This document shows, in pieces, positions 17,997 through 27,004 of a stretch of 57,294 bases of DNA. The stretch's first letter is position 1. The number at the start of each line of letters is the position of its first letter. The notes under the pieces were generated by a model. That model did not search any database. It was not told the origin of the DNA and was given only the letters and a program-made list of their open reading frames with translations. The DNA comes from an uncultured Bacteroidales bacterium (lineage in GTDB: Bacteria; Bacteroidota; Bacteroidia; Bacteroidales; Bacteroidaceae). Location of the stretch: contig CACXEH010000048.1 in assembly GCA_902766625.1 (NCBI GenBank), positions 1 to 57,294 on the forward strand, given 5' to 3'. Made by a program: the position numbers and the translations under genes.

Positions 17997-19094
17997 TTAT
18001 TTCTTGTTCTTGACTTCAATACCGTCTTTCAGCAGGCCAGCACCCTCGGCAATGATGACATCTCCGGGTTTCAAACCTTGCTGAACCACATACTCTGTCC
18101 CATTGTTCAAGCGGTAAACCTCAACAGGCGTTGATGCGGTGACTCCGTCAACGACTTTATATACAAACACCCTGTCCTGCAACTCGTATGTGGCGGTCTG
18201 AGGGATGACCACACAACTGTCCAGTTTCGTAGGCAGCACCACGGTACCGTTGCCACCATTGCGCAACAGGCGGCCCTCGTTGGGGAAGACAGCGCGCATT
18301 GTGACCGCTCCTGTCTCTTCATCTACAATACCGCTCACCGCATTTATCCGACCCTTATACGAATACATTTTACCGTTATTCAGTTTCAGTTCCACTTCAG
18401 GAGCCTGTGCCATATATTTTTCCATTGTCCCATATTGCTCCAGTATATCCATGGCCTGAGATTCGGTAACGGAGAAATAAGCGTAAATCTCCTTATCATC
18501 TGACACGGTAACAAGCGGCTCCGCAATACTGCTGTTAACCAAAGCACCGACATGATACGGAATCATGCCAGCCGTGCCATCCAGCGGACTCTTCACGACT
18601 GTGTAAGACAGATTGTTCCTTGCGTTCACCAACTGTGCCCTGGCTTGTGCCAGTGCAGCCTCCGCCTCCAGATAATTATTGCGCGACATCTTGACTTGAT
18701 AGTCACCTATAATCTGATTGGACTGCAAGCCCTCGGTGCTCTCAAGACTCAGCTTTGCCGTTGCAAGCTTTGCCTCCGACATCTTCACGTTGGCCTCAGC
18801 CTGCTTCAATGCCGCATCATAGGGCACCTGATCTATAATAAACAAAGGCTGTCCCTTGCGCACCTTGTCACCTTCATTGATACATTTCCGGGTAATTGTG
18901 CCGCTCACCTGCGGACGAACCTCAACAATTTCCTTACCCGTAAACTTTGCCGAGTATTCTGACTTAAGCAATACGCTTCCCGTTGTTATGGTAAGTGTCT
19001 TGTAGGCTTTCTTATCTTCTTTCTTCTTTTGTTTGCTGCATCCGGAGAGAATCACAACGGCAGACATCAGTACAATAATAAATATACCTCTCAT
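17997..19094 (-). CDS. RND efflux periplasmic adaptor (membrane-fusion lipoprotein)
   Basis: 365 residues with a lipoprotein signal ending in a lipobox, ILSGCSK (Cys near 19). The AcrA-like order is present: a beta-barrel/lipoyl start (EVRPQVSGTITRKCINEGDKVRKGQPLF, given here only as the family motif region at about 60-90), a coiled-coil hairpin with alternating Ala and Leu (about 95-160), the second lipoyl half with SPLDGTAG, a barrel domain (SVTESQAMDILE) and a membrane-proximal domain ending in GLKPGDVIIAEG. It bridges the RND pump to an outer-membrane channel. It is first in the operon, with a -7 box at 19134-19141. Confidence 0.94.
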   Translation of the reverse strand: MRGIFIIVLMSAVVILSGCSKQKKKEDKKAYKTLTITTGSVLLKSEYSAKFTGKEIVEVRPQVSGTITRKCINEGDKVRKGQPLFIIDQVPYDAALKQAEANVKMSEAKLATAKLSLESTEGLQSNQIIGDYQVKMSRNNYLEAEAALAQARAQLVNARNNLSYTVVKSPLDGTAGMIPYHVGALVNSSIAEPLVTVSDDKEIYAYFSVTESQAMDILEQYGTMEKYMAQAPEVELKLNNGKMYSYKGRINAVSGIVDEETGAVTMRAVFPNEGRLLRNGGNGTVVLPTKLDSCVVIPQTATYELQDRVFVYKVVDGVTASTPVEVYRLNNGTEYVVQQGLKPGDVIIAEGAGLLKDGIEVKNKK

Positions 19095-19133
19095 ACATTT
19101 GTTTTATTCAATATATTTCATTTCAGTAGGTTA

Positions 19134-19141
19134 CAAAATTA
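19134..19141 (-). promoter_or_regulatory. -7 box of the efflux operon
   Basis: The minus strand reads TAATTTTG, an exact fit to TAnnTTTG, 40 bp before the ATG at 19094. Confidence 0.55.
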
Positions 19142-19237
19142 CTGCTTTTCCGCAAAATATTATCACGCCGCATTAACTTTATAGCTATTTGGCACAATGA
19201 AAATTTTTACCTGCTTATCTGTTTCACTCCTATCCTT

Positions 19238-19330
19238 AGGATGTATATTCCAGCCCATGGAACATACCTTCCATCCTTTAGACCTTATATTCCATCCGAT
19301 GGAACGAAAAACTTATCGCCGATTATAATG
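19238..19330 (+). repeat. 21-bp-period dyad element, copy B
   Basis: Units start at 19238, 19259, 19280 and 19301, exactly 21 bp apart. Each of the first three contains the TTCCA-x-CC motif followed by a 4-7 base spacer and the next GGAAC (AGACC in one unit). The last GGAAC leads into the tail GAAAAACTTATCG-CCG shared with copies C to E. The element lies between the divergent efflux operon and the esterase, about 65 bp upstream of the esterase -7 box, and is oriented toward the esterase. Confidence 0.75.
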
Positions 19331-19393
19331 ATTTTCGTTGTCTATCAGCAGCAAATATTTTTAAATTTAACTCCCGCAACAGGTAAATTGTAT

Positions 19394-19401
19394 TACCTTT
19401 G
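19394..19401 (+). promoter_or_regulatory. -7 box of the esterase operon
   Basis: TACCTTTG, an exact TAnnTTTG match, 31 bp before the ATG at 19433. This places transcription start near 19407 and rules out the upstream in-frame ATG at 19241. Confidence 0.65.
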
Positions 19402-19432
19402 TTGGTTAATAACAAAACATATTCGTAACTAT

Positions 19433-20287
19433 ATGATGAAAAAAGCATTATTCCTTACCACAATCTTCATGTGCTTCTTTATAGTTGCACAAGCGTCAGG
19501 AAAGGTCAAGACTGTCAGCATTAAAAGCGATATTCTCGGCTGTACAAAATACTACAATGTTTATTTTCCTGACGGATATAAGACTTCAGGAAAGCAATAC
19601 CCCGTTTTATACCTGTTGCATGGCCTTAGCGGCACGCACGAGACATGGGCACAGAACTATGATATGGCACGCATCGTAAATGAGACGATAGAATCAGGAA
19701 TGTGTCATCCCATGATTATCATCATGCCCGATGCCAGCGGAGAAAACGCCAGACACTGCGGCCGACATACCGGGTATCAAAATCAGGAAGGATGGGCATA
19801 CGAAGACTATTTCTTCAATGAACTCATTCCACATGTGGAAAAGACCTATCGCATTATCGGTGACAGGGCGCATCGTGCCATCGCCGGACTGTCCATGGGC
19901 GGCCACGGCACTTTCATGTATGCTTCACACCATCCCGAGATGTTCAGTTCAGCCTGCCCCATGAGTGCGCGTCTGACAGGCGTTACCGAAGTGGACGAAG
20001 ACCATGACCAGGCTTATATCGACGACATGAAGAACAACGATTTCGTAAAAAAATTCCCGACATACAGTGCTGAGAAAATCAAGGCGATGAAGACTGTCCG
20101 CTGGCTTTTTGACTGCGGTGACGATGACAAGTTGCTTGATGGAACATTGAAAATGTATATGCTCATGAGAGAGCAAGGGTTTAACGCTGAACTGAGAGTA
20201 CGCAACGGAGGACACGCACAACGATATTGGCGTGATTCACTTCCATTGACACTGACATTTGTCTCAATAGGATTCACAGAACATTAA
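19433..20287 (+). CDS. Exported esterase of the esterase-D/feruloyl-esterase family
   Basis: 284 residues starting MMKKALF, with a signal peptide ending near AQASG. It has an alpha/beta-hydrolase fold. YPVLYLLHGLSGTHETW supplies the oxyanion region (HG), AGLSMGGHGTF holds the nucleophile Ser in G-x-S-x-G, DCGDDD carries the likely Asp, and NGGHAQRYW the catalytic His. The closest match is to S-formylglutathione-hydrolase or Fae-type esterases, often linked to xylan or pectin deacylation in Bacteroidetes. The open frame extends back to 19241, but that extension encodes the 21-bp repeat element and precedes the promoter. It is the first gene of the plus-strand run, 34 bp before the CPBP protease gene. 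Confidence 0.88.
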   Translation: MMKKALFLTTIFMCFFIVAQASGKVKTVSIKSDILGCTKYYNVYFPDGYKTSGKQYPVLYLLHGLSGTHETWAQNYDMARIVNETIESGMCHPMIIIMPDASGENARHCGRHTGYQNQEGWAYEDYFFNELIPHVEKTYRIIGDRAHRAIAGLSMGGHGTFMYASHHPEMFSSACPMSARLTGVTEVDEDHDQAYIDDMKNNDFVKKFPTYSAEKIKAMKTVRWLFDCGDDDKLLDGTLKMYMLMREQGFNAELRVRNGGHAQRYWRDSLPLTLTFVSIGFTEH

Positions 20288-20321
20288 AAACGGTTTTTAA
20301 CTCTAACATAACTTACACAAA

Positions 20322-21212
20322 ATGAAAAATTTCAAAAAACCTATATTAGTCTTCATCCTGTTCATCGTCATTCAAGCCATAGTCTCCGGCTGTGCCGCTA
20401 TAGTGGCATTATTCACTAATACAGCAGAACTCGGCGACTTTATGAAATCTGGCAACAGTGAGCCCTTGGAAAAGATTTTGGCCCAACCCACGTTTCTGGG
20501 ACTTACTCTCATCATATCCTCGCTACTGACAATACTTGCCGTCAGATCATTGAAGATGCTGGACATTAAGACCGCATTCAGTCGGCACGGTATCACAACC
20601 AAGGCTGCGATACTGGCGATTGTCTCCGCCCTGACAGGCATCTTTGCCATGAACATCCTCTCTGAGATTCTTGACTTGCCCAACATTATAGAAACTCAGC
20701 TGACTGGTATGTCAAACAACATATGGGGCATACTCGCCATCGCCGTCATGGGACCGCTGGCAGAGGAGGTCGTGTTCCGCGAGGGCATCCTGGGCTACAC
20801 GTTACGCCATGGTACGAAACCATGGGTAGCCATATGCATATCTTCCTTGCTTTTCGGTCTGGTCCACATGAATCCAGCACAGATACCGTTTGCAACATGC
20901 ATCGGCATAATTCTCGGATACATTTATTATCGTACAGGCAACATCTTCCTCACATCCATTATACACATCATTAATAACAGTGCCTCATGTATGCTTCTCG
21001 CTATCTACGGAGAGAAGGCCAATGACATAAAAATAGCAGACCTGCTCGGAAGCACGACAATAGCTATTGTATGTAGCGTCATCATGGCTGCAATCTGCTG
21101 TCTCTTGCTAAAATTATTCAAGCAAAACACTCAGGACATAGTTTATGCCCAAACAGAGGAAAACGTTGAGGAATTTGTTCCTACGCCAGAAACCGAGACG
21201 AAAGAAGAATAA
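20322..21212 (+). CDS. CPBP-family intramembrane metalloprotease
   Basis: 296 residues with about eight hydrophobic segments. The CPBP (Abi) motifs are intact: Glu148-Glu149-x3-Arg153 (AEEVVFREG), F-x-x-x-H at 178-182 (FGLVH) and a third motif with Asn (HIINNSAS, near 213-220). Members cleave or chaperone membrane proteins; in bacteria some act in bacteriocin immunity or envelope maturation. The C-terminal 30 residues are a charged cytoplasmic or periplasmic tail rich in Glu and Thr. It lies 39 bp upstream of sppA, so two membrane proteases follow one another. The substrate is unknown. Confidence 0.88.
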   Translation: MKNFKKPILVFILFIVIQAIVSGCAAIVALFTNTAELGDFMKSGNSEPLEKILAQPTFLGLTLIISSLLTILAVRSLKMLDIKTAFSRHGITTKAAILAIVSALTGIFAMNILSEILDLPNIIETQLTGMSNNIWGILAIAVMGPLAEEVVFREGILGYTLRHGTKPWVAICISSLLFGLVHMNPAQIPFATCIGIILGYIYYRTGNIFLTSIIHIINNSASCMLLAIYGEKANDIKIADLLGSTTIAIVCSVIMAAICCLLLKLFKQNTQDIVYAQTEENVEEFVPTPETETKEE

Positions 21213-21251
21213 CGCACAACACAACTTCGCAAATATTAAAACCAAAATAAA

Positions 21252-23024
21252 ATGAAAAAATTCTTAGTTACCGTATTTGCATCCATGATGGGATTTTTCT
21301 TGTCACTGGGCATCATTTTCTTTATGTTTTTCATCATGATGGTATCGACCATCGCGTCCTCAAGCAGCAAACCTGACTTGAAAGACAACTCCATCCTGCA
21401 CATATGCCTTAACGGCATTGTTACAGAGCAAGCCCAAGACAATCCGCTGCAAGAGATTTTGGGCGATCAGGTTTCAAACGTTGCCGTAAACAAAACACTG
21501 GAAGCCATCAAGAAAGCAAAAAACATAGACAAGATAAAAGGTATCTTCATTGACGGCGGCACTCTGGCTTCAGATCCAGCCTCTTTGCAAGAAATCCGCA
21601 AAGCACTTGTAGACTTCAAGAAGAGCGGAAAATTTATCTTCTCCTATGCTGACACATACACACAGGGTGCATATTACCTCTGTAGCACAGCCGACAAAAT
21701 AGCGCTCAATCCTGACGGTATACTGGACTGGCATGGCCTGTCAGCAGAACCAATGTTCTACAAAGACCTGCTTGCGAAACTGGGTATCAAGATGCAAGTA
21801 TTTAAAGTAGGCACATTCAAGAGTGCCGTTGAACCATTCACCAATACAGAAATGAGTGATGCCAACCGCGAACAAGTGACATCATACCTCAACTCCATAT
21901 GGAACAACTTTGTAAAAGATGTGTCTGACAGTCGCAAGTTGCCCGTTGACACCCTGCAGGCCCTTGCGGACCGTTTCATGGCAATGCAGGCTCCCGAAGA
22001 TGCCGTCAAATCAGAAATGATAGACACACTTGTGTATATCGATGGTGCTAAAGTTACCCTTAAAGCTTATGCCGGCCTGAAAGAAAAAGAGAAACTTAAT
22101 CTGTTGAGTGTTTCTGACGTATGCCAACTGGATGATCCGAAAGCTAAAGACAGCAAAAACAAAGTGGCAGTTTACTATGCAGCAGGCTCTATCGTTGACG
22201 AAGTGGCTTCCGGCTATAGCACCGAAGCGCAAATAGTCGGCAGCAAAGTTGTTGAAGACCTGCAGGTACTGGAGGATGATGAGAATGTCAAAGCCGTTGT
22301 TCTTCGCATCAATTCAGGCGGTGGCAGCGCATATGCTTCAGAACAAATGTGGCATGCCATCAAGAAACTTGACAAAAAGAAGCCGGTCATCGTATCTATG
22401 GGCGGCATGGCTGCATCAGGAGGTTACTATATGTCCAGTGCAAGCCAATACATCTTTGCTGAGCCAACCACCATCACAGGCAGTATAGGTATTTTCGGTA
22501 TCATTCCTGACGCAAGCGAACTATTGACTCAAAAAATCGGTCTGAAGTTTGACAATGTCAAGACAAACAAGTTGGCCGACTTCGGTTCAACAGGCCGTCC
22601 GTTTAATGCGGAAGAGAGTGCATTACTTCAGAAGAGAATTGAGGCAGGCTACGCCCTGTTCCTTAAGCGCGTATCCATGGGCCGCAACAAGACACCCGAA
22701 CAAGTCAACGAGATTGGCCAAGGACGTGTATGGACTGGTGAACAAGCACTGGAGATTGGTCTTGTCGACAAACTTGGCACATTGGATGAGGCCATTGAAT
22801 ACGCCGCCAAGAAAGCAAAGATAGAAAAAGAGTACAAAGTCACCGAATATCCAGAGGCAGAACCTTGGTACATGACCATACTCAACAAGGAAAAGAGCAG
22901 TTACTATGAGTCTCAACTCCGTGAGACGCTGGGCGAATACTTTGAGCCATTCATGATGCTCAAGAATATCAAAAATAGCAATCCTATCCAGGCACGCATG
23001 CCTTATTACCCCAACATTAAGTAG
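21252..23024 (+). CDS. sppA: Signal peptide peptidase SppA, 67K type
   Basis: 590 residues, the long two-domain form. An N-terminal membrane anchor (about 5-32) is followed by two Clp/crotonase-fold halves. The catalytic dyad is visible: Lys190 in [10 protein letters not shown] (N-terminal half) and Ser389 in [11 protein letters not shown] (C-terminal half), matching Lys209 and Ser409 of the E. coli enzyme. It degrades leftover signal peptides at the inner membrane after cleavage by signal peptidase. The stop is 3 bp before the lpxK start, so the two are probably translated together. Length and motifs are normal. Confidence 0.96.
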   Translation: MKKFLVTVFASMMGFFLSLGIIFFMFFIMMVSTIASSSSKPDLKDNSILHICLNGIVTEQAQDNPLQEILGDQVSNVAVNKTLEAIKKAKNIDKIKGIFIDGGTLASDPASLQEIRKALVDFKKSGKFIFSYADTYTQGAYYLCSTADKIALNPDGILDWHGLSAEPMFYKDLLAKLGIKMQVFKVGTFKSAVEPFTNTEMSDANREQVTSYLNSIWNNFVKDVSDSRKLPVDTLQALADRFMAMQAPEDAVKSEMIDTLVYIDGAKVTLKAYAGLKEKEKLNLLSVSDVCQLDDPKAKDSKNKVAVYYAAGSIVDEVASGYSTEAQIVGSKVVEDLQVLEDDENVKAVVLRINSGGGSAYASEQMWHAIKKLDKKKPVIVSMGGMAASGGYYMSSASQYIFAEPTTITGSIGIFGIIPDASELLTQKIGLKFDNVKTNKLADFGSTGRPFNAEESALLQKRIEAGYALFLKRVSMGRNKTPEQVNEIGQGRVWTGEQALEIGLVDKLGTLDEAIEYAAKKAKIEKEYKVTEYPEAEPWYMTILNKEKSSYYESQLRETLGEYFEPFMMLKNIKNSNPIQARMPYYPNIK

Positions 23025-23027
23025 GAA

Positions 23028-24125
23028 ATGCCAAAACCTTCCAAAAAGAATATCTCGCAATTATTACTGCCCCTTTCATTATTATATGGAATGGTAGTAA
23101 CATGGCGAAATATTCTTTTTGATAAAGGTATTCTAAAGTCAAAATCATTCCAACTGCCTATAATCTGCGTCGGCAATCTCGCTGTAGGCGGTACCGGCAA
23201 GACTCCACATACAGAATATCTGGTCAAACTACTCCAAGAACAGTTTAACGTAGCTGTACTGAGCCGAGGGTACAAACGCAAGAAAAAAGGCTTTCGCATC
23301 GCAGAAACGAACAGTACGGTAGCAGATATCGGAGACGAACCTTACCAAATCAAGCAGAAATTCCCCAATATCACTGTCGCTGTTTGCAAGCAACGCGTCA
23401 AAGGCATAAAACAATTACTAAAAAGCGACATTGCGCCAGATGTAATCTTATTGGACGATGCCTATCAGCACAGATATGTCAAAGCAGGACTGAATATACT
23501 CCTTACCGACCAGCACAGACTGATTTATAAAGATCATCTCCTGCCCTACGGGCATCTGCGCGAAGGGTTTGAAAGTAGAGACAGAGCAGACATTGTGATT
23601 GTCACCAAATGCTCTCCAGACATTACACAAAACGAAATGCGTGAAATCGAGCATGGATTACGCCTGAATCCTCATCAGAAATTATTTTTTAGTACATTCC
23701 GTTACGGGGATTTATTATCTGTATGGGGAGATAACACACGAAAGTTGTCCGCTTTTACAGAAAACACCAAAGTGTTCCTTTTGACAGGCATCGCCAACCC
23801 AAAGCCTATACTAAACCTTTTGCACGGAACTAAAGCGGAGATTACATCCATTTGCTATCCTGACCACCATCATTTCACACCAGGCGACATCAGCCACATC
23901 AACAAGAAATTTAACGCTTTGTCTCAAACTGGCGACGCACTGATTATCACGACTGAAAAAGACGCATCACGCCTGAAATTCGTACAAGGGCTCAGTGAAA
24001 GTGTCTTGAAACACCTTTACTACCTTCCAATTGAAATAGAGATACTTAACAATCTAAAAGCGACATTCAACAACATCATTATTGAATATGTTAGACAAAA
24101 TCAAGGAAACAGCCTTATGGCTTAA
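23028..24125 (+). CDS. lpxK: Tetraacyldisaccharide 4'-kinase
   Basis: 365 residues. LpxK phosphorylates the 4' position of the lipid A disaccharide, the sixth step of the Raetz pathway, at the inner membrane. The Walker A box is GNLAVGGTGKTPHTEYL (about 47-63). Also present are LSRGYKRKKKG, GDEPYQIKQK, LLDDAYQHRYV and the late DHHHFT region (near 285), which are all family signatures. A short N-terminal hydrophobic stretch anchors the enzyme. Its 3' end overlaps the purine nucleoside phosphorylase start by 38 bp. Confidence 0.96.
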   Translation: MPKPSKKNISQLLLPLSLLYGMVVTWRNILFDKGILKSKSFQLPIICVGNLAVGGTGKTPHTEYLVKLLQEQFNVAVLSRGYKRKKKGFRIAETNSTVADIGDEPYQIKQKFPNITVAVCKQRVKGIKQLLKSDIAPDVILLDDAYQHRYVKAGLNILLTDQHRLIYKDHLLPYGHLREGFESRDRADIVIVTKCSPDITQNEMREIEHGLRLNPHQKLFFSTFRYGDLLSVWGDNTRKLSAFTENTKVFLLTGIANPKPILNLLHGTKAEITSICYPDHHHFTPGDISHINKKFNALSQTGDALIITTEKDASRLKFVQGLSESVLKHLYYLPIEIEILNNLKATFNNIIIEYVRQNQGNSLMA

Positions 24126-24900
24126 AACTCAGGCAAAAGGTTTTGAACCCAAAATTGCCATCATCTTAGGCAGCGGCCTCGGAAATCTGGAAAAAGAAAT
24201 CAACGTCAAATTGGAGATTGCATACAAAGACATTCCCAACTTCCCTGTTTCTACAGTAGAAGGTCACGCAGGAAAATTGTTATTTGGAAATTTCGGAGGC
24301 AAAGAGATTGTTGCCATGAGCGGCCGCTTTCATTATTATGAAGGCTACTCCACCAAAGAAACGACATTTCCTATCTATGTCTTCTATCAGTTAGGCGTTA
24401 AAGTCCTTTTGGCCAGCAATGCTGCAGGCGGTCTGAATCCTGGTTTTCGTATAGGCGACCTGATGGTTATCACAGACCATATCAACATGATTCCAGATCA
24501 TCCCTTACGTGGCAAAAACATCCCTCCAGGACCACGTTTCCTGCCTTTGGGCGACGCTTATTCCCCACGCTTGATATCACTGGCGGAACGCATTGCTGTC
24601 AAGCACGATTTTACTTTACGCGACGGTATCTATCTGGCTGATTCCGGACCGACTTACGAGACAATGGCAGAATACCGCATGTATCGTCTGCTCGGTGCTG
24701 ACGCAATAGGCATGAGTACTGTACCCGAAATCATTGTAGCGCGTCACTGCGACATGGAGTGCTTCGGCATCAGTGTCATCACGAACAGCGGATACAAGAG
24801 TGCCCTCGTCACCCACGAGGAAGTCAAAGATACTGCTGACGATGTTGCACCAAGAATGTCACTTCTTTTCAAAGAACTCATCGAAAACATTGAAATATAA
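24088..24900 (+). CDS. punA: Purine nucleoside phosphorylase (trimeric, type II)
   Basis: 270 residues from ATG at 24088; an in-frame TTG two codons earlier is less likely. The signature motifs of trimeric PNPs are present: GSGLGNLEK (phosphate loop, about 27-35), VEGHAGKLLFG (His near 60), GRFHYYEGY, NAAGGLNP (about 112-119), the substrate-binding GPTYET-M-AEYRM (Glu near 195) and the purine-site VITNSGYKS. The enzyme splits inosine and guanosine to base and ribose-1-phosphate in salvage. It overlaps lpxK by 38 bp and is followed after 3 bp by the BASS transporter. Confidence 0.93.
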   Translation: MLDKIKETALWLKTQAKGFEPKIAIILGSGLGNLEKEINVKLEIAYKDIPNFPVSTVEGHAGKLLFGNFGGKEIVAMSGRFHYYEGYSTKETTFPIYVFYQLGVKVLLASNAAGGLNPGFRIGDLMVITDHINMIPDHPLRGKNIPPGPRFLPLGDAYSPRLISLAERIAVKHDFTLRDGIYLADSGPTYETMAEYRMYRLLGADAIGMSTVPEIIVARHCDMECFGISVITNSGYKSALVTHEEVKDTADDVAPRMSLLFKELIENIEI

Positions 24901-24903
24901 GCC

Positions 24904-25884
24904 ATGTTGAAAGCAATACTTGCCCTTAGTCACTGGTTGGCAAATTATACATCTATCTTTATAATCGGCATAGCCATATTTACATTCTTCGTTCCTGACA
25001 CTTTCAAGTGGGTTTCAGGTACTACACAAACAGTCATTTTAGGACTCATCATGCTCACCATGGGGTTAACGCTGTCAACTGAAGACTTCAAGATACTGGC
25101 CAAAAGGCCAATGGATATTTTTATCGGTGCTTGTGCCCAATTTCTCATCATGCCTTGCGTGGCTTATCTTTTGGTGAAGGTGTTTCATCTTGAGCCTGCG
25201 CTCGCCATCGGTATCCTGTTGGTTGGATGCTGTCCCGGAGGTGTATCAAGCAACATCATGTCTTTCCTGTGCCACGGTGATGTAGCCTTTTCAGTCGGGA
25301 TGACCTGCGCCTCTACCCTCCTTGCGCCTGTCATGACTCCATTCCTGATGCAGGTAGTAGCAGGAGAAATTGTGGAAATCAATGCAGTAGGTATGTTTAT
25401 CAATATACTTATCGTCACTGTCATGCCTGTCAGTCTGGGATGCTTCTTAAACTATATCTATAGCAAAAAAAGTTACTTTCCTACCTTACGCTCACTGATG
25501 CCGGGCATCAGCGTAATTTGTCTTGCGTGTATCGTCGGCGGAGTCATCTCTACCGTGCACGATCCGCTCATAGAGCGCGGAATGGTATTGTTCCTATGGA
25601 CATTCGCCATAGTGTTCTGTCATAACACACTGGGCTACCTGCTTGGCTGGGTTGCAGGCAGAATGGCACAATTCAACACGGCAAAGAAACGCACCATCAG
25701 CATTGAGGTTGGCATGCAAAACGCAGGATTGGCAACCAATCTGGCAACGATATTCTTTACCACACAACCTCTCGCCGTACTGCCTTGCGCCATTTCCTGT
25801 GCATGGCATTCTATTTCAGGCACGCTCCTGGCCGGCATTTATCTGCAATATGACAAAATAAAAGGAAACAGGAAACTCGCATAA
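24904..25884 (+). CDS. BASS-family sodium-dependent transporter
   Basis: 326 residues with nine to ten membrane segments and no signal peptide. Family features are LTMGLTLSTEDFK (after TM2), GCCPGGVSSNIMSFLCHGDVA split over the unwound TM4 (the GG-x-x-SN sodium-site motif near residues 109-117), and EVGMQNAGLATNLA in TM9 (the E-x-G-x-QN motif). These are bile acid:sodium symporter homologues. In bacteria substrates include pantoate, keto acids and similar anions, so the name gives no substrate here. It lies 3 bp after the purine nucleoside phosphorylase gene and 20 bp before thiL; a link to vitamin precursor uptake is possible but unproven. Confidence 0.9.
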   Translation: MLKAILALSHWLANYTSIFIIGIAIFTFFVPDTFKWVSGTTQTVILGLIMLTMGLTLSTEDFKILAKRPMDIFIGACAQFLIMPCVAYLLVKVFHLEPALAIGILLVGCCPGGVSSNIMSFLCHGDVAFSVGMTCASTLLAPVMTPFLMQVVAGEIVEINAVGMFINILIVTVMPVSLGCFLNYIYSKKSYFPTLRSLMPGISVICLACIVGGVISTVHDPLIERGMVLFLWTFAIVFCHNTLGYLLGWVAGRMAQFNTAKKRTISIEVGMQNAGLATNLATIFFTTQPLAVLPCAISCAWHSISGTLLAGIYLQYDKIKGNRKLA

Positions 25885-25904
25885 CTGCAACAGAATAAAA
25901 AATA

Positions 25905-26960
25905 ATGAAAACAGACAAGAAAACCGACATATCTTCATTAGGTGAATTTGGATTAATCAAGCACCTGACTGAAAACATCAAACTTGAGAACTCTTCTTCG
26001 GTCAAGGGTGTAGGCGATGACTGCGCCGTACTGGATTACCCTGACAAACATGTTCTTGTAACCAGCGATATTTTGATGGAAGGAATCCATTTTGACCTTA
26101 CCTACTGCCCACTTAAACATTTGGGCTACAAGGCTGCCATGGTTAATTTCTCCGACGTATACGCCATGAACGGCACACCGCGTCAACTTGTCGTGAATAT
26201 CGCCGTTGACCGCCGTTTCAGTGTGGAGGACATTGAGACAATCTATGACGGCATCCGTCTGGCATGCGAACATCACCACGTGGATATTGTAGGCGGAGAC
26301 ACCTCATCATCGCTCACCGGACTCGTTATCAGTCCGACTTGTATCGGCGAAGGCGAACAAGGTAAAATTGTTTATCGCAGCGGTGCCAAGGACACTGATT
26401 TAATTTGTGTATCGGGCAATCTCGGAGCGGCTTACATGGGCCTGCAACTTTTGGAACAGGAAAAAGCTGTGTTCAACCAACAACAGAAGGAAGGAAAGAA
26501 AAACCTCAGTTTCCAACCTGATTTTGCCGGTAAGGAGTATATCCTTGAACGCCAGCTCAAGCCAGAGGCACGGCGTGACATCATTGAAGCGCTGAAGAAA
26601 GCCGACATCCTGCCTACAGCCATGATGGATATCTCTGATGGTCTGTCGTCGGAACTTATGCACATCTGTGACAGCAGCAAGACCGGCTGTCTGGTCTACG
26701 AAGAACGCCTGCCACTGGATTACCAGACCGCAACTATGGCAGAACATTTGAACATGAACGTGTCAACATGTGCGCTCAATGGTGGTGAGGATTACGAACT
26801 GCTCTTCACTGTAGATTTGGCAGACTACGATAAAGTCAAAAATCTGGAAGATGTCCACATTATAGGGCGCATTACCAAGGCTGAACTGGGATGCCAACTT
26901 GAGACACGCGACGGACAGGATTTTGAGTTGAAGGCACAGGGATGGAATCCTTTGAGATAA
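25905..26960 (+). CDS. thiL: Thiamine-monophosphate kinase
   Basis: 351 residues. ThiL phosphorylates thiamine monophosphate to the active diphosphate using ATP. The N-terminal LGEFGLIKHL, the glycine/Asp box GVGDDCAVLD (about 37-46), TSDILMEGIHFDL, GYKAAMVNFSDVYAMNG and VGGDTSSS are the PurM-fold metal and ATP sites; MMDISDGLSSEL and NGGEDYELLF complete the substrate pocket. It is slightly longer than the E. coli enzyme (325) because of an insertion of about 20 residues with a Q/K-rich segment near 190. It lies between the BASS transporter and the sulfatase genes. Confidence 0.95.
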   Translation: MKTDKKTDISSLGEFGLIKHLTENIKLENSSSVKGVGDDCAVLDYPDKHVLVTSDILMEGIHFDLTYCPLKHLGYKAAMVNFSDVYAMNGTPRQLVVNIAVDRRFSVEDIETIYDGIRLACEHHHVDIVGGDTSSSLTGLVISPTCIGEGEQGKIVYRSGAKDTDLICVSGNLGAAYMGLQLLEQEKAVFNQQQKEGKKNLSFQPDFAGKEYILERQLKPEARRDIIEALKKADILPTAMMDISDGLSSELMHICDSSKTGCLVYEERLPLDYQTATMAEHLNMNVSTCALNGGEDYELLFTVDLADYDKVKNLEDVHIIGRITKAELGCQLETRDGQDFELKAQGWNPLR

Positions 26961-27004
26961 CATTCTTTTTCCTATCATCAGAAATTTAATTAAAACAATA
27001 AGAA

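Noticed and set aside
19241-19432. 64-codon N-terminal extension of the esterase
   Set aside because: It translates the repeat element and lies upstream of the esterase -7 box at 19394-19401; the signal peptide begins at 19433.
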